DNA from: Lophius americanus
Lineage: Eukaryota > Chordata > Actinopteri > Lophiiformes > Lophiidae
DNA length: 64,000 nucleotides
Assembly (NCBI GenBank): GCA_037951165.1
Contig: JBBDHG010000133.1
Location: forward strand, 3,648,501-3,712,500
Reading direction: 5' to 3'
Shown: positions 20,940 to 32,900 of the stretch, piece after piece
Layout: the number at the start of each line of letters is the position of its first letter
Numbering within the stretch: the first letter of the stretch is position 1
The notes under the pieces: generated by a model
What the model saw: only the letters and a program-made list of their open reading frames with translations
Told to the model about the DNA's origin: nothing
The model's database searches: none
Program-made: the position numbers and the translations under genes

Positions 20940-23900
20940 CTGCGGAATCCAACAGAAAGAATGAAAAATTTAAAGTCAATTTACAAGTCAAGTAACCTCT
21001 AAACCCCAAAAGACTTGCGTTTAGGAGTACAACTAGAAAATGGCTCAAGAAACTTTAATGTGTGCCTGATGGTAAAATTGATCCATTCTGCACCCTTTGT
21101 GCGAAATTTGCTTCTCCCCATTTCTGCTTGGGTTCTCTCCAAGAACTCCGGCCCCGCCCACAGCCCAAAAACATGCAATCTGTTCTAATCTAAGTGAATT
21201 GGTGACCCTGACCCTAAAATTACCCATAGGAGTGAGCATGAATGTTTTTCCCTCTTTGTAATGAATGAATGAATATCATTACATCTACATATTTGGAGAG
21301 GCTGCTGGCGTCGTGCGTTTGCCGCTTCTCCATCAGGACGAAGTTCCACTTCTCCGTCCCTACTATACTTTTTAAGCGTCTTTGACTATTATGAAAAGCG
21401 CTAAATAAGTATAAAGTTCCACTTTTTAGTATTATTCATGCTTACCCTGATGAAAATTCATCATGAATAATGTTTGTGCAATCCTGAAAACAATCAGACC
21501 AAACAAATCAATAAAGCAACTGTCTGCAACTCTACGTCACCTTCTTCTCTGGTTTCACAGGAAATTGCCAGTTGTTGGCTTTCAGTTGGTACAGCTCGTC
21601 AAACTTCATGCTGATGTCTTCTATTGAGAGTTGCAGCAGGTCCCAGAATCCGGCGAGGTCTTGTGCCGTTGGTCGTGGGTTGGCATTTGTGTTCTATTGA
21701 AAGAAATATGAGGAGGTACAGAGATGTCATAAATGAACGGTTTAGCCAAATCAAATCACACACACACACACCAAATATTACTGTTTATAGAACGTTCAAC
21801 ATTGGAGTGTATTGAGTGTCAGTTAAACTGATGAAGATAAAATGCGTTTCTAGTTTCAGACACTATTGATATTTCAAAATATTGGATTGTCATTGCAGAG
21901 AATCTGGAAAAGAAGAACATTGGGGGAAAATGACTCAAATAAGCCGAGTGGAAAAAAAACAAATAAGTAAATTTGACTCGATAAATCCTTTTGGACTTCA
22001 TGCTTCTGCTTTAGTCGCTCTGTCGTCTATTAAAAAGACGCCTGAATGTCAGTGTGTGTAGAACATAAGATAATGACAAGAGAAAAATGAAATAAAAGTG
22101 GGTCAGTGAGATGCTTGGAGGCCAAAACAAACATGATGCGAGAACGACAGCAAATCCAAACAGGGATTCAATGGAGCCACTCACCAAGTTCTCGTTACAG
22201 AGACCTCTGAACTGCTCAAACTTTTTGGACATGAGGAGTTGAGCACTGCCTACTGCGCTGCGGATTGTCCCCAACACTACAAAAGAGAGGAGCCAAAAAT
22301 CAGGAACAAGTTTTCAAAAATAAGGTTGATATTCATTGGTCAGAAAGGTTTACGCTTTAAAAGTTACACTACGTAACAAAGGGGATGCCTAAACATTTGA
22401 TGATTTGAGGTTCACTCTGCATGATACAGTTCGGTGTTTATCCCATTGTCTGGCAATAAAATATTTATGTTAACACTTACCATTTAACGTCCTGAGACAG
22501 AATTGATTTCCTAAGAAATTATGCATTAACTCACTTTGAGAGAGGACAACGAATCTCTTTACTCAGCCGTTTTCTCCCTCTAATATTTGCATGTAAATGG
22601 AAATTCATAATTCAGCTCCACAGACAGCAGAAGGAAATGATGATCTGAGTCTCTCCACAGTGAGACTGTTTCTCGCTCATTCATATTTAAGGCACTGCAG
22701 AAACACTTCAGCCTTAAAGCCTGAGAGGCATTCTGGGAGAAGATAAGATGAAATTACACTGTAGCGGCATGATTATGGCCATAAACAAAACTCTCTCCCA
22801 CTCTAATGAGCGGTATTACTGAGATTAAATGGCAGTAATAACTGCCTTGTGCTCATTGCTCACAGGCAACATGGATGAGGCCTTATATACACCCCCTCTG
22901 TGACCCCCCACACACCGAGACATCAATCCTTCATGGACCGACTTGACAAGCTGAGTGACGTCTGATTTTCAGAACTGATTTAGGAAAGTGATGTTCAGAA
23001 TAAGCATTTGGTTCACATGTAGACTTTCATATAGACCAACTACCCCATGGCTTCATTCTTATTGGTCATTTCAAATTTCTCACATTTGAAAGAGATCCAG
23101 ATTAACACACCATCATTAACACCTATAAAAGTATGTACCTCTCTGTTGGCAAGATCAGAAATATGATTAAAAGCAAATGCGTACCGCCACTAAAATGAAC
23201 TGTTCTCAGGACTGAAGGCCTCAAAAGTGTCCTTAATCTTTTTCTTTTTTTTCTCCAGATACAAGAAATGATCCATACAAACATGATCTCAACTTTTTTG
23301 ATAGACACACTTCTGTCACTCACCCTCCTCTGAAAGCTTGTTTTCTTTAGCCTCCTGCTCCATCTGCCGACACCATCCCTCCATTCGGGCCGTTTCTGCC
23401 TGCAGCAGCTTCAGGAACCAGTTACCGTCTCGGAGGCAGGTTGGCACGCTAGGTTGAACAGCATCTCCTTGAGTGCTGCAGGTCCCCGTCTCCAGGCTGG
23501 GATCTGGTGGCGGTAGTGAGGAGGGATCTAAAGCCGGGTCCAGACTCTCGGGGGGTGAGGTGGATATTCTGGATGGGGTTGAGGTTTGTTGGAGGGGCTG
23601 CGGTTCCATGGCTTTGTCCTGTTTGTTTGGTGCACTGGTATTCGTTGTTTGACTGTTGCAGTTGAATGTGTTGTTTTCTATGGGTTTGGTATCCTGGGGC
23701 TCCTGAGGCTCAGTCTCTGTGTTTTGTCTGGAGGCCATGCTGCCGTCTCGGCTGAGACTGGGGAGACAGTTATAAACATAAGTTTTATAACAGATAGTAG
23801 AATAAATAAAACAATGAAGGAATGTGTCAAACATGTTCCAAAGTGACAGTTTGGGGTCAGCGAGTATAACCGATCGTAGGAGCTGATGGTCATCAACTAT

Positions 23901-26900
23901 GGTAAAGGAGAACAAGGAATCAGATTACAGAATAAAGGGTATAAAGCAGCGGCCCTCATTAGGCGGCCGGGGGTCAACATCCGGCCCGCCTATCTGCGGA
24001 CCTTGACCTGAATGTGTGACTCTTTCACTGTGTGTGATTTGGTTTAGTCAGCAGGTGTAAATGGGCTGTCATCCCCATGTCAACGATGCGCTGATGGGCT
24101 GTTACTGGGTCACAGGGTCACAGAGTTCATTGCTGCAGCAAGAACGGCACTTTTTTACTTTTGCTTTTGGAGGTCCATTCTATGGAGGGTTTTATTTGAG
24201 TATTTATATTGACCCAATCTGCAAACAGACAAAAGAATTTGCACATAAATAAAGTTCCTGACCAAATATATTAAATAAATGCATTTAGGTTGTATAAAGA
24301 AGCTCATTGCATTTATTTATTTTCAGTAAAACGCTTCACATTTTGAATTCTTTATAAATGAGGGGAAAGGTGCATTTAGGCTCTGGATTCTTCCTCTTGC
24401 CAATAAAACAAACCAAACATCCACTTCAGACATAAAGCAGATAACAGGCCCTTTTTCCCTCTCATGGGCGATAACAGAGTGTATGTTGATATATTCATAT
24501 ACATGTGTTTTAAGTAAGAAAAACAGAGCATCTTCCGGAACAACGCAATCATGTTTATTGATCAAGGGTGTTGTCTTTTGAACATTGATTGACACGGCCC
24601 CAATTTACTCGCAGCTTTTATGTTTTCAACCCTAATATCTACACAAAGACGGAACAACAACAAAAACCATGGAGGACTTTCAAATTCTGTTTGTGATGCC
24701 GAATCTGCTGACTTTAAAAGTGTTAAAGCGCCAAACTGCAGGGTTGCCAAACCAATACTGTGGTCAGAAGAGACGATAGTGTTTGCAGATATTTGGTTTT
24801 CTTTGGTGATTATGTTGAAAACTTACACTTCCAACTAATGGCGTGAAAGAATTTTTAGTAATTTCAGTGGATCCGCATCTACAACGATCACTTTTACCAC
24901 ACCGCCATAAAAAAGGTCTGTGATTTTTTATAACAGAGGAAATGATTTCTGTTTGAGCTAAACCGTTGTCATTTTAATAAGAGTCTACAGTGTTCTAAAT
25001 GTGATAGACTGTGAGAAAAATTAAGTGTCTTATTAATTAATAAAATTTATATTTTCTGCTCTGGCTAAAGGCCCAGGCTATGAAGAACGTCCCGACTCTT
25101 CTTCTGATTCACTGTTGTATCAGATGTTCGAGTAAACTTACGGCCTGCCGTTCTCCACTTGAACTCCAATCGATTGAAACTTGAGGGGTGCGGTCAGCGG
25201 TAGTGGCTCGTCTCTTAAGATTGGATGAACACAGTCGACCTGACAAATAATATACAACAAAAAAAGAGTTAAGTACAACCGTGAATGTGGCTTTAGCCAT
25301 CGTACAGGGTGACCGGCTCAATACAAACGATTGGAATACGTTTCTTACCTGAATTCCAATCGAGGACAGTTTCCTCTTGGGTACAGCTGGGGGCTGCTCT
25401 AGGGTGATACAAATGCTAGGGGGTTCATTTTGATGCTGGGTAGATGTAGAAGTAGTAGTAGTCGACGTACAAGTGGTGGAGATGTTGGGAGGAAGGTCAC
25501 GAGGAGCTGGAACAGGAGGTACAGACCCTCCAGAGGGGGCTGCGGTTGCGGCTGGTACGCTGGCAGGTGGAGGCTGGGTCCTCTTTGCCAGACCACCAGT
25601 GCGGATGCTACAGAGACTATCAGAGGAGTTGCTGCGTCCTGACTGGCTGTTGACCTCACTGGAACGGTCCTGCTGGTCAAGGTACGTGTCTTGGGCTGAC
25701 TCAGTGCTGCTCTGCACCGTCACTGAGATGAGTGGCTTGGATGTGGTGCGGGGTGGGACTGGTGGAGGAGCCTTCCTATTGCCGACTGGGGACAAAGAAA
25801 GGAGATTGTATAAAAAATAAATTAACAGATGGAGGTGAGTGTCAGAACACACAACCATAAATACTCCTTATCTTTATTACAAATGTGAACTTTACCCATG
25901 TTGCTGCCTCCATCAGGCTGTTTGTACTAAAGGCTACCTTTATACTGGCTGAAAACCTGCTGGTGGTTGTATTCCACTGACGTCAGTCTATCTCTTGAAA
26001 TCTTCTGCTACAAGTGGCAGTTCTCTTGCCCTAGGGACTGTGACAATGGAATAATAAGCCTTCCAGGAAGTATGAAACTATATTCAATAAAATCAAAAAC
26101 TGTTTCCACCATCTCTGAACCACATTGAAAGTAATGCAAGCAAGACAGAATTATGACCCCCCTTTTTTTTTATATTTACCACTGAATGACCTGTTTCAGT
26201 TGGAAAAATAAGAACATACACTGGGAATGTACAATATTCCAATAGTTGCATAATTATATACATTTAAAATAATGTAATATATAAGCGACTCCCCTTTCAT
26301 CATGCATGTTTTCCCTTGTATTACCAATACCTGGGTTGTATGGCAGTAATTCAGCTACAGGCTGTTTGCAGACACTTTTTTTAATGACAGGATCACATGC
26401 TATTACCACCGGTAAGTGGGTATGATGCCACAGCAACAGCAAAACTTGCTACAAACCACTTCTCTATTATAGTAACTCATGAAACTTACTGGGTGGAGTA
26501 AAGGTTTGCCATTTCGACCAAGTTAATGATATGTGGTAATAAGGTCATGCTTACTACTTGTTTCCGCTATCCATTCAGGGTTGTCGACACCTGAAACTTG
26601 GTTGACAAAGACTTACGGACGAGGAATTGGACTACTGGCTCTTTTTTTTTTCAGTTTGACTGCAGGGTGTGGTGAATGACGTTGACTTCATAACAACGTG
26701 AGAAACAAGGAAACAGGCTCTTTTCCAAGAGGAAATATTGGGGCTGTATTGTAGAAACTATTTAAACAGCTGGTTTACTGTGAAAGTGTGACAGATTTGC
26801 CAAATAAACAGAAAATACTTCTTACCATTTACACACTCACTGTAAAACCATAGATGGAAAAAGCCCTGACCGAATAAGTCAAGGCTCACCACTTAACATT

Positions 26901-29900
26901 AATAATGAAAATGTGGTATTTCTTTCTCCCCTTTAATGGCTTGAATCTTAACTGCGACTCGACACCCTATAATTGTGAGCCAGTGACTCACAGCACTGGT
27001 GAAACCCTAATTAAATCCCTCCAAAATGCAAAAGCAAGGCTTTGGAATCCAGTCCATGTGGTTCCTGAGTATCTAATGCGGCCCAGGCCTACAGTGACTA
27101 CCTTATCTGGGAGAACACATCGAACCAACAAAAGGTCACTTATTTCCAAACAATTGAATACTTCTTGTAATGTTCATACCACAGATGCATGCCATTCCAA
27201 AAAATAATTTATGTGTGTTGCTACATTCCTGAGTTCTAAAACACACCCCTATTCGGTGTGTTTTGTCTACACAGCTGCACTACAGTGTATGGACAAACAG
27301 CACTACAGAGTTGATTATAAACATTTTCATAAACAGTATGAGTGAATATCTTTTCAGTGCTTAACATAATGTCAACTGTCAATGCCACATATGTAATTTT
27401 GTCTCAGCTCTAGAATAGCATAATGTATGTCAAAGTGCTGCTTATGACTATTTGGTCACACTCAACTGGGGTAATAGCAGATTTATTATACCCATAGCAA
27501 AGCGCAAAATCCATTTTAGCGGTTCAAGTGCAATTGGTGGTGTAATAACGGTCGCCATAAGCTCTTCCTAGAGGCATTGTTCCAAGGGGTAATTAAGAGG
27601 TGGACAAGCCGCCTAGACCGTGGATTTCTGCAGCATGGCCAACTTAAAGCCTTCAGCCGTACCCTTTATTTAACTGTTTAGTACACCTCATTCAGGCATC
27701 GCAGGTTCCATTATTACAGTCAATGCCTGACAATGGGACGCATCTAAATAAGCAGTCCAAAATACAGACTGAATAATCAATTAATAACTTTCAAATATGA
27801 TGTTAAACCTGGAAGACAAAGAGGGCCAAAAGTGGATTAGACATATTATTCACATTTATACGGTTTAATAAATGAATGTTTATTGAATTTTAGCCTTAAA
27901 TCTATAATTGTGTTCATTTAATTTCTTCTAATTTTAACAATTATTTTACCCAATTTATTTTGGCTGGCTGGCCGCAACAGATCTTATCATTTGTTTGAAT
28001 AAGTATTTCCTGGTATTTTAATTACTAATGAAGATCATTGATTCTAAATTTAAATAAGTGTCCGATTATTGCAGGAATGAGTGGGAAATCGTTTTGATTC
28101 TTAAATTGGTTGTGTGGACAGCAGCGGTCTATGAATGATTTGTTTGAGGGGACTAGGTCCTCTCTCTTACACTGGAAACAAGTAGGATCACTTACAACCC
28201 TGTCAACACTTCTATGATCATCAGATGTTAACCAAATCGCATCATTACAGAGAGCTGTGCGGTGTCAGAGCCAGGATATGTTCCGGCTCCATCAGCAGGT
28301 CTGCCTGAGAGGTATCGGATGACCGCTAATGGGCCCTCCACACAGGGCTAAAATGTAAATCTCATGAGGGACCATTTTCAGTAGTATTACAGTTTAAACA
28401 CAAAGGGTGTATCTTTTGTTGAGCTATTTTGTTGTCTGATTTGAGAAACCTCTAAGTAATCCTCAGCTAATTTGTGAATTATTTTGACTTGACTTCTTTT
28501 TATAGGTATTAACAGAGGCCAATCAGATACTGTGTCAATAGGTGGGTTTACATGGATAGCCGAATTCCGAATAGATTTGGAAAAGAACCTTAACCAGAAA
28601 GAAAAAACTGCATGTAAACACCAGTGTACGATTTAAAAGGCTTTTTTCCGAATGAGATTCATACCTTTGCAAGGGGATAGTCCAATCCCTTTCGGAAAAG
28701 CAACCGCCGCATGTAAACGGTGCTCCGGAAATATTCCGGGTGAGCGAACCACCGGCGCTATATACTTGTACGTGATGCCGGCATTTAATAATCTACAGAG
28801 TTCATTTTGAACTCAAACTTTTTAGTAATTAAGTGGGAAGTAAAAAATAATTCACTTTCCAAACCTGTCCAAGAAAAACTATCCGGAGCCGCAATAGACC
28901 AACGCTTTGAACAAATAATAAAACATTGAAGATGCTCATTATAAGCATAAATCCCACAACAACAAAGTGGATCAGACCTACTCACTTCCCTTTTCATTGG
29001 GCATGAACTGAGTAATTAAAAGGCTGGGATAGGCTCCAGCCCCCAAGACCCTGAACAGGAAACGTGGTAATGGAGAATGTATGAAGGAATCAGAGACCTG
29101 AAAGTCTGTGACCATCCATGGATCTGGGTTTTCAGGATGAAGCGCGTTATCAGGACTTTCTGACTTTAACACGATGTTAACGTGAACATTTCTGCTGACC
29201 AACTTTGCGTGTTATGCAACAATTATGAAGTAAGTAAAGAGGATGTAGAGCTCTATGAAAGTCTGTCCATGTGGATCTTGGTTTTTCAGAATAGAAAGCG
29301 CTTTTCTGCTTTTAACTTCACGTCGGGTGATGTTGACGTCAACGTAATAACAACACAGCCTCACTAATAATTTGATGTTTGCCAACGTCGCAATGATCTA
29401 ACGTTAGTCAGAGTTAAATCACTCAGAAGGACAGATCGAGGCTTTGATGTCGCTTTTTCCTCTCTCCCTAGTGTGTCCAGAGTTTTCAAGCTGTTTCTTC
29501 ATTAAAAGAATCACATTTACAGTAAAAATTGCTTCGTTTGCGCTCGTGACTCAGCTGCTGACAGCACATCCAATTGATTTGTCAGCGCATGTAAAAATAA
29601 TTTTCCTTTAGATCACTGCTCATGTCAACAGTCAAACAGGAATATTCTTTTGGAATGATGTATTTCTGAAAGAAGAAGAGTGACCATGTAAATCCTCCTA
29701 ATGTGAGGAAAAGGCAGGTCGTGATGAAAGGATGTGATATTTTGACAATGGATTATGTGCAATCATGAGGCTTAAAAAGCGAAGACGTAGTTTTTCTAAA
29801 AACTGTAATTCTTTGAGTTTTTAGAAAAAACTCAAAGACGTAGAAAATCAACTTAACAGGTAATGTTGGAGAAACGGCAGAAGTTCTGGGTGGTCCGTAC

Positions 29901-32900
29901 CATCGGAGCAGAAGGAAGTTAAATTAAGATAAAAATAATTGCTTTTACCACGTTAGTCCATGGTTGACAAAGCACTACTCGACGCATAAGTGAAACATAA
30001 GACTAGTGACCACTGTTCTATACTTCACGCATCTTCGCTCATGTAATGTCAGCTTGCTCTTTAAAAGTACGCGCCAGAGCAGCATTGTTCTGCCATTGCT
30101 TTGAAACAAACAAAGGTAATGTAGAGAGGGGTCTTTGTTGCGTTGCATGATCTCTGTGAATTAAGGGCTATAGACTCAAAGATTAATCAAGTACACATGA
30201 CCAAGGTACATTTGACAGATTAAATACACAAGTGATCAAATTCAGCCAAATACTACATAATGAAATGTGATCAGAAAGCGGACCCATTCTCATTTAAATC
30301 CTACCATATAAGCACAAAAATATAGATAATAAAGAATATAAAACAGATAACAGCTTCACTAGAAATTGAAAAGAATAATTAAGTTGTGGTTTTAAATTGG
30401 CAGAGACTCTGAGTATTCGTCCCTTCTGTAGGGTTTGATTTCTTTAAGACTAATGGTTATTAGTCTGACCTACTGGAGAGGGTCAAGTCTGGGTTACCGG
30501 GCCTCATCAGCTGATGAGAAGACACGTGGCAAGTGCCATTGAGTTCAAACCTGTTAGGATGGAAAACTGGGAGCTTTACCAAGGTTTTGTACTCTTGCTA
30601 AGCAATATTCCCTTAACTGCGCCATATAAAAAGTTGTGCCACAGGGGGTTTTACAATACAAACAAAAACATGAGTGAGGCCATGGGAGAGGGAATTCTTT
30701 AAAGATTTGCTTGTGTTACATTTCGTCACATTAGCAGACTTCCCTCTTCACTGCCAGATGTCAAAGCTACAGCTGTCCAAATTATGTGTTTTAACATTAA
30801 TTAAAATTGCTTTCCTTATTTTTCTCTGGGTTTGAACATTGGGAAAATTCGGGATAAAGTAAGTAGGCCATGGCAAATACACAAAAATATGGCAACTTAC
30901 CATTTAAGATATTCAACTGCAGAGGTGATGTTTTAGGTTTTCAATTCTGTTTAAGACTGCTTAAATTATGCCAAGTTTAAAACAGAAAGCTCTGAGTAAA
31001 TGAGATGTCTTTTTCGTACCAATCAGTGACCATATATTAGGAACCTATCAAAGTATAATTATAAAAACATAACTACATGATGATATTACACTATCAGAGT
31101 GTACCAGATTGTAATCATAAACAAAGAGCATTTATCAATATGAATTGGAATCTAAATAGAATGTGGCCTCTAAAACTATTGTGTGTGCAATATGGTTATA
31201 ATTGTTTCCACACTTGATCATTTAGTTCTCTAATAGGAACAAAGATCTAGTGGTGTAAAGAAATAGGTCTCAACCTAACCATGTTTACTCCAGGACAGGT
31301 CTTTGAAAAGACTGTGAGCAGCTGGCCTTAACGTAAAATTCTTGTTGCTTGTATCACCCATTCACTTAAGTGATTACATCATCAATGACAGTGAGAGGAA
31401 GAGTGTGTGATACAGTGGTTGATGACTCATCGTCTATCCATGCTTTTACACAGACACACCAAGTCTTGAATACAATGAACACACCTTGTCGCTACAATTA
31501 GGCTATTATAGCTAATAATATTGAATTTTAATGACAATTTCATTGTCAATTCCATCAACTGTGTATTCCTTTGTGGTGCACGCCCTCTTCTTATCAGGTG
31601 ACGCTTACACTGAACGGGCATAACATTAGAACCACACGCGATACATTATGTACGTCCGTATTTGACACCAATATAGCTCTGGGTGCAATGTGTGTTCTCA
31701 CACCTTTTTATCGGATCCAGCATTACCATTTTTAGCAATTTCAACAAATTGCAACAAATCCTAGCTCATCTGTGGGATAATAATCATCGGTGAACCTTGA
31801 GCACCCATGGCCCTCTTGATGGTTCGCCAGTTTTCTTTCCTTGGAACATTTTGGTAGGTACTAACAACTGCTAAATGGGAGCACAAAAGAAATCTTGTCT
31901 TGGAGAGGTTTTGCCCTATCATCAAGCTATTAAGTGACTCAAATCCTTACTCTTGCTCATCTTTCCTGGTTCCAACACATCAACTCACTTGCTTCCTTTT
32001 ATAGCTCACCACTAACCAGTGCACAATAGAATCATTGTTATTCTGAATTTACTTGTTCATAGTTAGAATGTTATGGCTGACCAGTGATTTCATCATCTTG
32101 CCTGTGTCCTTTGAGGAGACATCATCTAGTAATAAACCACTTCTTAATGCAACTTTGCCCTTACAGTTAGTTGGATAATAACGTGGTCATAAGCAATAGG
32201 CGCCATAGTTCATGTGAAATTACTTGTCATCGGAGCTTTTCACGTTTACTTTGTAAATACTTATGGCATAATTAATAGAATATTACTTGTAATCATGTAT
32301 CCTCATGTCTTCACGCATGGTAGGATGCTGCTAAATAAAAAAGGCCACCACAATCAGAAGGCAGGTTTCCAAAGGCTGGATCTTGTCAGGCTACGACCAC
32401 AGTTGGAGTCAACATAATATTTCCAACCATTAATAAAAACAAACAGATACTTTGACTTGGACGCGAGAAAGCAATGTTATTACAAAAAACACAATCTGGA
32501 GTAGGAATAATTACCAGTTTCCACTTTATACTGTAACTTTAGATGGATGGAAGTGAAGCTAAACGTGATTCATAGTTTCCTCCATGCCTCTGAGCTCACA
32601 TCACTGTCACATGTTAGCTCTTGGATCAGAGTTAAACAACGATCTGTTGCCTTGTTTGACAGTAACTGTGAACTAATGATTAAATATGGATAATTTATTC
32701 TCAACCGAATTGGATCGCAGTGCCTGTGAGGATTTTTTGAGTTTTGATGAGGAAACAACGTCCACAAAAGTTACACCACAGCTTAACAAATCGACCAATT
32801 CAAAAAATCCTGAAGCTTGTATTACATGACATTAGTATTATTAGCTACTGTAACAGACGTTAACTGTTAGTTTAAGTAAACCAGCCGGTAACCGCTGTCT

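Noticed and set aside
25109..25260. Minus-strand frame TTADRTPQVSIDWSSSGERQ
   Set aside because: Splice phase and homology show the real frame is shifted and reads KFQSIGVQVENGR.
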